A DNA stretch of 64,000 bases from Streptomyces sp. SS1-1 (GTDB lineage Bacteria > Actinomycetota > Actinomycetes > Streptomycetales > Streptomycetaceae): contig NZ_WBXN01000004.1 in assembly GCF_008973465.1 (NCBI RefSeq), positions 2,728,001 to 2,792,000 on the forward strand. The letters run 5' to 3'. A program made the position numbers and the translations under genes. Each line of letters begins with the position of its first letter. Positions within the stretch are counted from its first letter, which is position 1. Positions 52,386 to 61,854 of this stretch are shown piece after piece. Under the pieces are notes generated by a model, which made no database searches, was not told the DNA's origin, and saw nothing but the letters and a program-made list of their open reading frames with translations.

Positions 52386-55300
52386 ATGACGCGCAACTGG
52401 CGTCGCACACCCGGCCGTCGGTCCATCGCCGCGCTGGTCGCAGCCGCGGTCGCGGCCACCGGTGTGGTGTATGCCGGATTCCATATGACCGACGACAACG
52501 CCGAGGAGTCCGGCGGCCGTCACCCACGAGCGGTGACCGAGTCCGCAGCGCTGGCACGAGCCGCCGCAACAGGCAGAAACGTCGAGGTGACCGGCGCGCG
52601 GACCGAGCGTTCGACCACCTGGGCCAGACCCGACGGCCTGATGGAGAAGCATCTGCGGTCCTCCCCTGTCCGGGCGAAGGTCGGGGGTGAGTGGAAGAAG
52701 ATCGATCCCAGCCTGCGCCGTACCAAGGCCGGCTGGGAACCGAGAGCCACCAACACGCGGATGGTCTTCTCGTCCGGTTCGGAGGCACGCGACGCATCTC
52801 GTTCTTCGCGCTCGACTGTGCGCCGCGTCCCCCTCGTACGCGACGCGGCAGACGACGACGGAACGCCCCTGGTCACCTTGTACGTGGGCAGTGATGGCGA
52901 ACAGCACGCGATCCAGCTCACCTGGCCCGGCCCGGTACCCGCTCCGATCATCGAGGGCAGCCGGGCCCTGTATCCGGAGATCTTCCCCGGCGGCGACCTG
53001 GTGCTGACCGCCGACGACGACGGCTTCGGGCAGGTCCTGGTTCTGAAGAACCGAGAAGCCGCGTCCGACCCTCACGCGCAGCAGCTCTCCTACGGTCTGC
53101 ACTCCGCGAGTCTGACGTTCCGGCTCGATCCGGTCTCGGGCATCGTCGGTGCGGAGAACGCCTACGGCGAGGAAGTCGCGCTGTCACCCACCCCCCTGAT
53201 GTGGGACAACAGTGGGCAGCCCGCCGTCACCGACGGCGGTGTCGGGGCCAGCGCCCAGCCGACCGAGGAGGAGTCACCGGATCCGACCGACACGGCGACA
53301 GAATCGCCCTCGGAGAACCCCACCCCCACTGAGGAAGAGGCTCCTCAGTCCGACGAGCAAGGGGACACGGACGTCGAGTCGCTGCCCGACGCGACCGACG
53401 GTCCGGCGCCCACCGACACAGAGACCTCGTTGCCTCCGGCACCCGCCGAACCGACACCCAGCCCGTCACAGACGGGGCCTGCCTCCACTCTGAGCCTGAC
53501 CTCCTTGGACGGGCCGTCGCCCGACTCGCGCGGCAACCTGGTGGAGGCCGACTTGGCGGTGGGCCGGTGGACACTCACACCCGACCAGGACTTCCTGAAC
53601 GACCCGGACACGACATACCCGGTCTTCATCGACCCGTCGGTCAAGAAGCACACCCAGAACTGGACCACGGCCTACAACCGGCATCCCAATGCCACGTTCT
53701 ACAACGGCAAGGGCTTCAACAAGGGCGGTACCCAGGAAGCGCGTGTCGGCTTCGAGTCCGACACATGGGGCACCTCTCGCTCGTTCTTCAACATCTCCTT
53801 CGACAAGGATCTGAAGGGCACGAAAATCACCAGCGCGAAGTTGCGCATGCTGGAGAGCTACTCCTGGTCCTGCCAGTCCCGCTCGATGAGCGTTCACCTC
53901 ACCGGCGACATCGACTCTCACACGAACTGGAAGAACGCCCCCAAGCTCCACGACGGCAACAAGCTGGCCACGAAGAGCTTCGCCCACGGCTACAAGTCCC
54001 ACTGCCGCGACGCCTACGAGACCTTCGACGTCAAGAAGGGCGCGCAGAAGACCGCCGACAAGGGCGGCGACATGATCACCTTCGGGCTCCGGGCCCGGGA
54101 CGAGCACGCGCAGTACGCCTGGAAGAAATTCCACGCCAACGGTGATCACGCGCCGGTGCTCGAGCTGGTTTACAACCGCAAGCCGTCGATCGTGGCCAAC
54201 TCCCTGGACATGGGGCCGGACGGCAAGTGCACCACGACCAAGCCCTACGTCCGGATGGGGTCGGGTGACCTGACGTTCACGGCCAAGAGCACGGACAAGG
54301 ACAAGAACCTCGACTTCTTCGACTTCGACCTCTGGCCGACAGGACAGTGGGACAGCACCGGTGACCTGCTGAAGTCCACCGGTAAGGTGTCCGTGGGTGG
54401 TGACAAGGACACGGCACTGCGCACCACGTCGAAGTTCTCCACCAGCTCTCTCAAGAGCGGAGCCACGTACTCATGGCGAGTGCGCGCTGTCGACGACGCC
54501 GGTTCCACCTCCAGTTGGTACCCGAAGACGCCCTGCCGGTTCGTGCTCGACACAACGGCGCCGCGGCCTCCCAAGGTCAGCTCAACCGACTTCCCCAACG
54601 CCGACGGTGAGGAAGACGGCTTCGGCAATGACGGCGAGGACAGCAACTGGTCCGAGAAGAAGTTCGGGACGCCGGGTTCCTTCACGGTGCGAGCGTTGAA
54701 CACGGACGTCGTGCGCTACGAGTACGGCTTCAACTCGCCCAGCTACACCGGGAGCGTGGCCCGCACCGCGGGCACCGCCACCACCGTCAGCGCGACCATC
54801 TCGGGCGCCAAGCCGCCCACCGCCGGGCCGAACGTGCTCTATGTCCGGGCCGTCGACAGCTCCGGAAACCCCTCGGAGCCGACGAAGTACTTCTTCTACG
54901 TCACCCCACGTGACCAGGCCGACAAGGCTGGGGACTTCACCGGCGATCAGCTACCTGACCTCATGGCCGTCACCGAGGCCGGCAACCTCGCCATGTACCC
55001 GTCCCAGGCCAAGAGCTCCGACCTGACCGAGGGAACGGGCGACCTGGACTACTCCATGGCCGGCGCCTACCGGGCCAACCCCGACAAGGACCCGAACGGC
55101 GACGACGACAAACCCCCGTACTCAGCTCCGCCCAGTGGTCACTTCAAGGGCGCCCTCATCACGCACAACGGCGACATCTACGGGGGCGACGGCCTTCAGG
55201 ACCTTGTCGTCCGGGTCGGTGGCAGGTTGTGGGTCTACCCCGGGGATGGATACGGGGCGGTGAACATCGATCGACGTCAGGAGATCCTGCTACCCGCCGG

Positions 55301-55868
55301 TGCGCCGGACCCGGCGTCCTTCACCCAGATCGTGGCCGCGGGCGACGTAACGGGCGACAGCCGGACCGACTTCTTCGTCACGGTGGAGAACGCCGCCGGG
55401 ACCGACGATGAGCTGTGGGCGTTCACCGGTTACCACGGAGCGACCGTGAATCAGGCGGTTCGTCTGTCAGGCTCCGCCTGGAAGGGGCGCGACATCGTCA
55501 TCGTCGGGGATGTCTCGGGCGACGGCGTCACGGACCTCGTCTATCGCTCGGACACGTCGGGGCGGCTGCTCCTGCGCAAGGGCATCGCTGACGGTTCCGA
55601 CGCTGTCGACCTGAACTCTCTGGCGACAGCGGCCAATTCCGCGGGCGGTGTGGACACCTATTACAGCGGTACGGGTTGGTCCAGCAGCAGCATGCCTTTC
55701 CTGCACGGCACTCCGGACGCCAACAGTGACGGCATCCCCGACATCTGGTCCGTGCGCCCGAACGGCACCGTGTTCTTCCACGCGGGCGGCAAGACAGCCA
55801 TCGCCGAGCCTGGAACCCAAGTGATCGGCACCAACACCTGGTGGCCGAAGCGCATCACCATCGGGTGA
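52386..55868 (+). CDS. Secreted FG-GAP/VCBS-repeat protein with DNRLRE-like domain
   Basis: A 1160-residue exported protein. The signal region is RRSIAALVAAAVAATGVVYA. The middle part has a Pro/Thr/Glu/Asp-rich linker (around residues 285-370) and then an IDPSVKKHTQNW-type beta domain, and Cys residues likely form disulfides. Later come Fn3-like blocks (SWRVRAVDDAGSTSSWYPK). C-terminal FG-GAP repeats carry calcium-loop patterns (DFTGDQLPDLM, GDVTGDSRTDFF, GDVSGDGVTDLVY, DANSDGIPDIW). ATG 52386 with GGAAGGGGAA upstream. Divergent from the RHS gene and likely a partner or surface scaffold. Confidence 0.8.
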   Translation: MTRNWRRTPGRRSIAALVAAAVAATGVVYAGFHMTDDNAEESGGRHPRAVTESAALARAAATGRNVEVTGARTERSTTWARPDGLMEKHLRSSPVRAKVGGEWKKIDPSLRRTKAGWEPRATNTRMVFSSGSEARDASRSSRSTVRRVPLVRDAADDDGTPLVTLYVGSDGEQHAIQLTWPGPVPAPIIEGSRALYPEIFPGGDLVLTADDDGFGQVLVLKNREAASDPHAQQLSYGLHSASLTFRLDPVSGIVGAENAYGEEVALSPTPLMWDNSGQPAVTDGGVGASAQPTEEESPDPTDTATESPSENPTPTEEEAPQSDEQGDTDVESLPDATDGPAPTDTETSLPPAPAEPTPSPSQTGPASTLSLTSLDGPSPDSRGNLVEADLAVGRWTLTPDQDFLNDPDTTYPVFIDPSVKKHTQNWTTAYNRHPNATFYNGKGFNKGGTQEARVGFESDTWGTSRSFFNISFDKDLKGTKITSAKLRMLESYSWSCQSRSMSVHLTGDIDSHTNWKNAPKLHDGNKLATKSFAHGYKSHCRDAYETFDVKKGAQKTADKGGDMITFGLRARDEHAQYAWKKFHANGDHAPVLELVYNRKPSIVANSLDMGPDGKCTTTKPYVRMGSGDLTFTAKSTDKDKNLDFFDFDLWPTGQWDSTGDLLKSTGKVSVGGDKDTALRTTSKFSTSSLKSGATYSWRVRAVDDAGSTSSWYPKTPCRFVLDTTAPRPPKVSSTDFPNADGEEDGFGNDGEDSNWSEKKFGTPGSFTVRALNTDVVRYEYGFNSPSYTGSVARTAGTATTVSATISGAKPPTAGPNVLYVRAVDSSGNPSEPTKYFFYVTPRDQADKAGDFTGDQLPDLMAVTEAGNLAMYPSQAKSSDLTEGTGDLDYSMAGAYRANPDKDPNGDDDKPPYSAPPSGHFKGALITHNGDIYGGDGLQDLVVRVGGRLWVYPGDGYGAVNIDRRQEILLPAGAPDPASFTQIVAAGDVTGDSRTDFFVTVENAAGTDDELWAFTGYHGATVNQAVRLSGSAWKGRDIVIVGDVSGDGVTDLVYRSDTSGRLLLRKGIADGSDAVDLNSLATAANSAGGVDTYYSGTGWSSSSMPFLHGTPDANSDGIPDIWSVRPNGTVFFHAGGKTAIAEPGTQVIGTNTWWPKRITIG

Positions 55869-55880
55869 CCTTCACCAGGA

Positions 55881-55925
55881 ACGACCGAGGGCCCGCTTCC
55901 GCAGTGGAAGCGGGCCCTCGGTCGT
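55881..55925. terminator. 20-bp perfect hairpin after the FG-GAP gene
   Basis: ACGACCGAGGGCCCGCTTCC and its perfect complement around loop GCAGT, 12 bp after the stop. It lies between the FG-GAP gene and the convergent acyltransferase gene, so it can serve both. Confidence 0.85.
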
Positions 55926-55972
55926 GGTGCCCCTAAGTGGTCAGGCCGTACGGCCGGTCCGGAACAGTGTCA

Positions 55973-57253
55973 TCACCGAGCCCGGCGGTGCCCCTGCTTC
56001 TTCGACCCGTCCGGCCACAGCTGCGGCTTCCGCTTCGCGGCGAGGTCCTCCGCCCAGCCGAACCACACGATGCAGCTGCAGATCAGGACCCAGGTGAGCG
56101 CCAGCACCGGCCATGGGCTCTCCAGGAGCCAGGAGAAGTGCATCCACATCACGTCGAAGCCCCACAGCTGGTCCCACAGGGTGGCGGCGATGAGGATGCA
56201 GATGTTGTGCCAGAGGTAGATCGTCACCGCTCGGGAGTTGAGCAGAGTGATCACGCGGTCCCAGCGCCGCAGCCTGCGCGGCCACTCCGACCAGGACGGG
56301 CTCACGTGCAGCAGCAGGAGGACCGTTCCGAAGGACCAGAGCGCCTGGGCCAGCGGCATGCTGTCCAGATCGTTCTCCATGGAGAAGTCGTGGGTCAGCG
56401 CGTACCAGAGGCCCACGAGGGCGAAGATCGGTGCGACCGACGGCACGATGTACCGCGGAAGTCGCTTCAGGATGCCCTCATTGTGTGCCATGCCGAGGAT
56501 CCAGCAGGCCCCGAAGGTGCTGAAGTCCGTGAGTGCCGACGGGAACCGCTCACCGGGGAGCTGGATCCATCCCTGGTCGAAAGCCAGCGAGAGGGCGAGC
56601 GGCGCGAGGATGGTCGCAACCGGCACCGCGCGGAGCGCCTTCAGCAGGAACGGCGAGAGAAGCACGTACCAGAGGTAGGCACGGATGTACCAGAGCGGGC
56701 CGGCGAGGTCCGAAGCCCAGTTGTCACCGATGATGCCGTGCAGGCCCGGGAGGCCCTCGGCATACGGCGGATCGCTCAACGGGACGATCCAGTAGGCGAG
56801 GTGGATCCACCACCAGCCGGGGTGGTTGTCGGGGTCGGGGCCCCAGCCCTGGATCACCATCCCCGTGACGCCGATGACTCCCAGAAGCCACAGCGGAGGC
56901 AGGAGGCGGCGGATGCGGCTCCGGATCACCTGGATCGCCGGGCGCTTCAGGGAGCGGGCCATGAGGTTGCCGGCGAGCGCGAACATGACGCCCATGGACG
57001 GGAAGACCAGGGGGAGCCAGGCATAGCCGGTCAGGTGGTACAGCACCACACGGAACAGCGCGAGGGCTCTGAGGAGGTCGAAGTAGCGGTCCCGCTTCGG
57101 AGCCTGCCGGGCCGGTTGCGGGGCAGCCGGAGCAGTCGGTACCGCGATGTCGGCGGCATAGGGCTGGGCGGCCATGGTCGCGTCAGCGGCAGGGCGCGCT
57201 GCGGGAACCCCGCCGGGGACGGTGGCCCCCGCGGGGTCGTAAGGAGGGTTCAT
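55973..57253 (-). CDS. Acyltransferase-3 family membrane protein in the mat operon
   Basis: A 426-residue membrane enzyme (OafA/IcaC-type). A Pro/Ala-rich N-terminal ~50 residues is followed by RYFDLLRALALFRVVLYHLTGY, where the His-containing catalytic region of the family lies, then about ten helices. Its ATG overlaps the matB stop by 4 nt. It would acylate (for example O-acetylate or O-succinylate) a glycan or assist its export. The coupling suggests it modifies the MatB product, poly-N-acetylglucosamine. Confidence 0.8.
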   Translation of the reverse strand: MNPPYDPAGATVPGGVPAARPAADATMAAQPYAADIAVPTAPAAPQPARQAPKRDRYFDLLRALALFRVVLYHLTGYAWLPLVFPSMGVMFALAGNLMARSLKRPAIQVIRSRIRRLLPPLWLLGVIGVTGMVIQGWGPDPDNHPGWWWIHLAYWIVPLSDPPYAEGLPGLHGIIGDNWASDLAGPLWYIRAYLWYVLLSPFLLKALRAVPVATILAPLALSLAFDQGWIQLPGERFPSALTDFSTFGACWILGMAHNEGILKRLPRYIVPSVAPIFALVGLWYALTHDFSMENDLDSMPLAQALWSFGTVLLLLHVSPSWSEWPRRLRRWDRVITLLNSRAVTIYLWHNICILIAATLWDQLWGFDVMWMHFSWLLESPWPVLALTWVLICSCIVWFGWAEDLAAKRKPQLWPDGSKKQGHRRAR

Positions 57254-59493
57254 CGCACGGGCCTTTCGTCCAAGATCTGCCGGTCCTGGGCCGGCACGGT
57301 CGGCGGGGCGGACACCCCGCCCATGCGCCGCAGCTTCTGCCAGCGCAGGCGGCCGCCGGTGAGGGCGGTGATCCAGGACTGCAGCAGGACGACGTACATG
57401 AGCTGTCGGTAGAGGATCTGCTGGAGGGGCAGCGAGATCAGGGGGGTGAGGCGTTCACGATCGAGGATGAACGCGTACGTGGCGCAGGCCGCCTGGATGG
57501 CGAGTACGCCGAACCAGGCGAGGACCGTCTTCTCCGTCGGGCCGAAGATCAGGCCGTAGATCAGGAAGACGTCGATGAGCGGGGCGAGAAGCGGCGCCAG
57601 GACCATGAAGAGCGACACCAGCGGCAGGCCGACCCGGCCGAAGCGGCCCGAGGGCCCCTTCTCCACGAGGGCGCGGCGGTGCTTCCAGATCGCCTGCATC
57701 GTGCCGTACGACCAGCGGTAGCGCTGGGACCACAGCTGCTGCACCGATTCGGGTGCCTCGGTCCAGGCTCGGGCCTTCTCGGCGTACACCACCCGCCAGC
57801 CGTCCCGGTGAAGCGCCATCGTGATGTCGGTGTCCTCGGCGAGGGTGTCATCGCTCATGCCGCCGACCCGCTCGAGGGCCGAGCGGCGGAACGCGCCGAC
57901 CGCGCCAGGGATGGTCGGCATGCACTGGAGGACGTCGTACATACGGCGGTCGAGGTTGAAGCCCATCACGTACTCGATGTGCTGCCAGGCACCGATGAGC
58001 GTGTCCTTGTTGCCCACCTTGGCGTTTCCCGCCACCGCTCCGACGCGCGGGTCGGCGAAGGGCTGCACCAGTTCACCGACCGTGGACGGTTCGAACACCG
58101 TGTCGCCGTCCATCATCACGATCAGGTCGTACCGGGCGTTGGCGAGGCCGCGGTTGAGCGCCGCGGGCTTGCCGGCGTTGAGCTGGCGGACGACCCGGAC
58201 GTTGGGCAGTCCCATCGCCTCGACGATGCGGGCCGTGCCGTCGCTGGAGCCGTCGTCGATGACGATGATCTCGATGGGGTGCTCGCTGCGCGTCAGGGAG
58301 AGCACCGTGTTCTCGATGCACTTGGCCTCGTTGTACGCGGGGACGAGCACCGAAACCGGCTCGGTGATCGGTGCGTTCGGGCCCCAGGTGAAGCCACGGC
58401 GACGCGTCCGGCGGGCGTGGATCGCGGACAGCAGCAGCATCAGGCCGAACCGGGCGATGACGAGGAAGCCGATCGCGGCGAGGCCGACGACGAGGATCGA
58501 GGTGATGCTGCCGGATGCTCCGACGAGGAAGACCCAGGCCTTGCCCTTCCACAGTTCCAGACCGGTGACCTCGGTGTGCGCGCTCGGCGCCTTCAGAGCC
58601 TCGGTGAGGTTCCGGAACTCGTAGCCCTGCGCTTGGAGCTGGGGAATGAGCCTGTCCAGCGACTGAATGGTCTGATGCCGCTCGCCGCCGGAGTCGTGCA
58701 TCAGGACGATGGCGCCCTCACCCTTCTCGGGTGTGGCGTTCCGGACGATCTGGTCCACGCCCGGCTTGCGCCAGTCCTCGCTGTCGCTGTCGTTGACCAC
58801 CGTGAGGTAGCCCCGGCTCCCGATGTACTCCGTCACCGGCCATGAGGTGTTGTCCATGTGCTTGGACTTGGAGGAGTACGGCGGGCGGAACAGGGAGCTG
58901 CGGATGCCGGCCGCACCGGCGAGCGCCAGCTGGTTCTGGGAGAGTTCCCAGTCGATGCGCTTCTTGGACTGGTAGGAGAGGTCGGGGTGGTTGAAGGTGT
59001 GCAGCCCGATCTCGTGGCCCTCGTCGACCATGCGCTTGACGATGTCTGGGTAGCGGGAGGCCATGGTGCCGGTGATGAAGAACACCGCGTGCGCGTTGTT
59101 CCGCTTCAAGGCGTCGAGCACCTTGGGCGTCCACTCGGGGTCCGGACCGTCGTCGAAGGTGAGGACCACCTTGTTGTCCGGCACCCGGAGGGTGGTGGCC
59201 TTGCCGTTGCGGGTGTCGATGACGGGGCCGCCCGTGAGCACGTCCCGCGGAACCTTGTCGTTGGCGGCTGCGGGGGCGATCCGGTGGTCGGCGAGGATCT
59301 CGCTGTGGACGTAGCCCCGCAGCATCAGCATCGCCATCAGGGCGACGAGGACGAGGCAGGGCAGGAGCAGGCGCATGGGTACGCGTCGGCGGCGCTGGGC
59401 CGCGGCGCGGGCGCGGTGATCGGGTGCGTGGCGACGCGAGGAGCCGCCGCGGGCTCCGTGCTCTGCCCCACGGCGGCGGTTGCGGGATGCCAT
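57250..59493 (-). CDS. matB: Bifunctional polysaccharide deacetylase / family 2 glycosyltransferase
   Basis: A 747-residue membrane protein. The N-terminal NodB/PNAG-deacetylase domain has TFDDGPDP (residues 112-119) and HTFNHP (165-170). GT2 domain: PVSVLVPAYNEAKCIE, DGSSDGT, the metal-binding MDGDT (461-465), EDTD (553-556) and QRYRW (590-594). Several membrane helices follow. In streptomycetes MatB with MatA makes poly-beta-1,6-N-acetylglucosamine needed for pellet formation (established). It fuses polymerase and deacetylase, unlike staphylococcal IcaA and IcaB. Start overlaps the matA stop (TGATG). Confidence 0.9.
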   Translation of the reverse strand: MASRNRRRGAEHGARGGSSRRHAPDHRARAAAQRRRRVPMRLLLPCLVLVALMAMLMLRGYVHSEILADHRIAPAAANDKVPRDVLTGGPVIDTRNGKATTLRVPDNKVVLTFDDGPDPEWTPKVLDALKRNNAHAVFFITGTMASRYPDIVKRMVDEGHEIGLHTFNHPDLSYQSKKRIDWELSQNQLALAGAAGIRSSLFRPPYSSKSKHMDNTSWPVTEYIGSRGYLTVVNDSDSEDWRKPGVDQIVRNATPEKGEGAIVLMHDSGGERHQTIQSLDRLIPQLQAQGYEFRNLTEALKAPSAHTEVTGLELWKGKAWVFLVGASGSITSILVVGLAAIGFLVIARFGLMLLLSAIHARRTRRRGFTWGPNAPITEPVSVLVPAYNEAKCIENTVLSLTRSEHPIEIIVIDDGSSDGTARIVEAMGLPNVRVVRQLNAGKPAALNRGLANARYDLIVMMDGDTVFEPSTVGELVQPFADPRVGAVAGNAKVGNKDTLIGAWQHIEYVMGFNLDRRMYDVLQCMPTIPGAVGAFRRSALERVGGMSDDTLAEDTDITMALHRDGWRVVYAEKARAWTEAPESVQQLWSQRYRWSYGTMQAIWKHRRALVEKGPSGRFGRVGLPLVSLFMVLAPLLAPLIDVFLIYGLIFGPTEKTVLAWFGVLAIQAACATYAFILDRERLTPLISLPLQQILYRQLMYVVLLQSWITALTGGRLRWQKLRRMGGVSAPPTVPAQDRQILDERPVR

Positions 59494-60647
59494 CAGACGT
59501 TGTTCTCCGGGAACGGGGCGGCGGGAGCGGAGGTGGTGCCTCCGGGCTCCTGCGCGACGGGCTCAGGGTTGCTCGGGCCGTTGGCGACCGTCCCCGTTCC
59601 GGGGTCTTCGGTGGTCGTGGGTGCGGTCGGCTCCGTGGTGGTGCCACCGCCGTCCGTCGGGCTCGGTGCGGGGTTGTTGGTGACCGGGTTCGTGGGTGTC
59701 TGCCGGTCGGGCGTCGGGTTGGTGCCGCCGGGGTTGGACGTCGCCTTGCTGTTGCTCGGCTTCGGCTCGCCGGAGGCGGCCGGGTCCTCGGCGCCCGCGG
59801 TCGCGCCGGACGTGGTGCCGCCGGTTCCCGGCAGCAGGCTCTCGTCCGCGGACGTGGACGGGGAGGCGCCCGGGGAGACGTCCGAGGACTCGGTGGGCGT
59901 CACCGAGTCGGCCGGCAGCGGCGAGGTGTCGACCTGGCCGGCGGGCTTCTCCGCGGGGCCCTCGACGGGCAGCCAGGGCGCGTCGGAGTTCCCGGACAGG
60001 AGGGTGGCGACGATGACCACGGCGTAGACGGCGCAGGCCAGGGCGACGGCCATGCCGAGCCGGCGGAAGCGGCGGCTGCGGCGGCCGGTCTCGTCGACGA
60101 ACACGGGTCCGTCGGAGCCCTCGGGGCCGGGGGCGTCCTTGGCGGCGCGCATCATGCCGTCGAGCTGGAGCCCTATGCCGTCGAGCTGGACGGTGACCTC
60201 GTGCGGGTCGTGGGTGGCGCCGGCGCCCGCGGGGCCCGCCGCCTGCTCGTGCTCGGCCCACGGGTCGCGCACGGGTGCCGTGCGGGGGCCGCCGGACGCC
60301 GCGAACGGGTCGGCGGCGCCGGCCGCGTGGCGGCCGTGCCGGGGCGGTCCCGCCGGTCTTCCGACGCCGGGCAGGACCGCGGTCTCGTCTCCGGCCGCGG
60401 CGGGTACGCCGCGCAGGATCTCCGTCTTGTCGGCGTCCGTCGAGGCACGCCTGTCACCCTGGAGTATGTCCGTCTCCCTCGCCTCGGTCCGGGAGCGCGG
60501 CCCCCGACCCGGGAGCCCGGTCTCCCCGGTCGCCGGGAAGGCCTGGGTGTCCACCCTGGCGCCCCCCGCGGGAGAATTGCCCACAGACCGGTACGCGGCC
60601 TGGGGCCACTCCGGTTGGGCGTCTTCTCGCCACTTCTTCACGCGCAC
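59493..60647 (-). CDS. matA: MatA: membrane protein of the aggregation locus
   Basis: A 384-residue single-pass protein. The cytoplasmic N-terminus holds repeated TxILxG-like motifs (TDILQG, TEILRG, TAVLPG) and a membrane helix at about 197-217 (MAVALACAVYAVVIVATLL). A long Pro/Thr/Ser-rich extracellular tail ends PFPENNV. GTG at 60647 has GGGGGG 6 nt upstream (MRVKKWREDAQ); an ATG at 60653 is 6 nt upstream. Works with MatB in aggregation; molecular role not fixed. Confidence 0.85.
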   Translation of the reverse strand: MRVKKWREDAQPEWPQAAYRSVGNSPAGGARVDTQAFPATGETGLPGRGPRSRTEARETDILQGDRRASTDADKTEILRGVPAAAGDETAVLPGVGRPAGPPRHGRHAAGAADPFAASGGPRTAPVRDPWAEHEQAAGPAGAGATHDPHEVTVQLDGIGLQLDGMMRAAKDAPGPEGSDGPVFVDETGRRSRRFRRLGMAVALACAVYAVVIVATLLSGNSDAPWLPVEGPAEKPAGQVDTSPLPADSVTPTESSDVSPGASPSTSADESLLPGTGGTTSGATAGAEDPAASGEPKPSNSKATSNPGGTNPTPDRQTPTNPVTNNPAPSPTDGGGTTTEPTAPTTTEDPGTGTVANGPSNPEPVAQEPGGTTSAPAAPFPENNV

Positions 60648-60802
60648 GCACATCCCCCCACGGGACCGTTCCGGGTGCGCACACGACTCCGAGCACGCGT
60701 CGTCGCACCGAGCCCCCACCCGGCCGAGCGCCCCCCTTTACCACACTGTGCTCAGGCGAAGAATGTAGCGCACGCGGAGGTTTCGTGGTTGCCACGTGCC
60801 AA

Positions 60803-61771
60803 CTAATGGACGCCCATGACGCATGCGTCGGTGGCCGGAATCCATCCCTCAGGTGGTCGATCCAGCCATCCTTCCTCGCCTGTGACCTGGGAGGCTGCCC
60901 GCCGAAGGGCGATAAGTCCGGGATGTTCGAGACCCTTTCTCCATACAAGTGATACTGGTGACAGTGGGACCGGATGCGTCAGCGGACGGAGCACCGTGCC
61001 CGGCATCGGGGGGAAGTCGACGACCGCGAGCACCGGGGTCCGCGTCTTCGCCATGACCCGCTGGAACTCCTCGTCGCCGACGGCCAGGGGCGCCGGGGCG
61101 GCCACCTCCACCCCCCGCCCCTCGAAGAGGATTCGCGCCAGCGCGGTCCACTCGGGGGTACGGGGGTTGCCGGCGCCGGCGTACACGGTCTCGCCGGCGA
61201 GCACGGCCAGCGGCACCGTCTCCCGGGCGGCCAGGGGGTGGTCCTCGGGGAGGACGACGGCCATCGGCTCCAGGCGGACCGGCTGGTGGTCGAGGCCGGC
61301 CCGCAGCGCCGGGTCGAGGCCGGCGAACCGGCCGAACGAGGCGTCGAGGCGCCCGGCGAGCAGATCGGCGGCGGCGCCCGTCAGGCCGCTCTCGAAGCGG
61401 GCCATGAGCTCCAGCTCGGGCGCGAGTTCGCGGGCCCGGTGCAGGACCGCGCGAGTGGTGCGCAGTCCGGGCGAGTTCAGGTCCACGAGCAGGGGGCGGA
61501 CCTGCCCGAAGGCGGCGAGCAGGTCGTCCTGGGCCTGGAGGGCGCGGCGGGCGTACGGCACGAGGCGCTCGCCGTCGGGGGTGAGGGTGACCTGACGGGT
61601 GGTCCGCACGAACAGCTCGGCGCCGAGCTCGCGCTCCAGTCGGCGCACGTCCCGGCTGAGCGCCTGCTGGGCGACGTACAGGCGGGCGGCTGCACGGGTG
61701 AAGTGCAGTTCCTCCGCGACGGCCAGGAAGGCGCGCAGGAGGCGGGGGTCGAGGTGGGCGGGAGCCGGCAT
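60803..61771 (-). CDS. LysR-family transcriptional regulator
   Basis: A 322-residue regulator. The N-terminal HTH is LRAFLAVAEELHFTRAAARL, QQALSRDVRRLERELGAELF, and the C-terminal substrate-binding domain follows. Divergently transcribed from an MFS transporter gene (83-bp gap), which is the classical LysR-target arrangement, so it probably controls that exporter. Effector unknown. Confidence 0.92.
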   Translation of the reverse strand: MPAPAHLDPRLLRAFLAVAEELHFTRAAARLYVAQQALSRDVRRLERELGAELFVRTTRQVTLTPDGERLVPYARRALQAQDDLLAAFGQVRPLLVDLNSPGLRTTRAVLHRARELAPELELMARFESGLTGAAADLLAGRLDASFGRFAGLDPALRAGLDHQPVRLEPMAVVLPEDHPLAARETVPLAVLAGETVYAGAGNPRTPEWTALARILFEGRGVEVAAPAPLAVGDEEFQRVMAKTRTPVLAVVDFPPMPGTVLRPLTHPVPLSPVSLVWRKGLEHPGLIALRRAASQVTGEEGWLDRPPEGWIPATDACVMGVH

Positions 61772-61854
61772 GCGCCGAACTTACAACAGGAGTGCGTGAA
61801 TCGGTGCGGAGCAGGTGTTGGACCGCGTGATCGGCGACGGCCGAGGCTGGGCGC

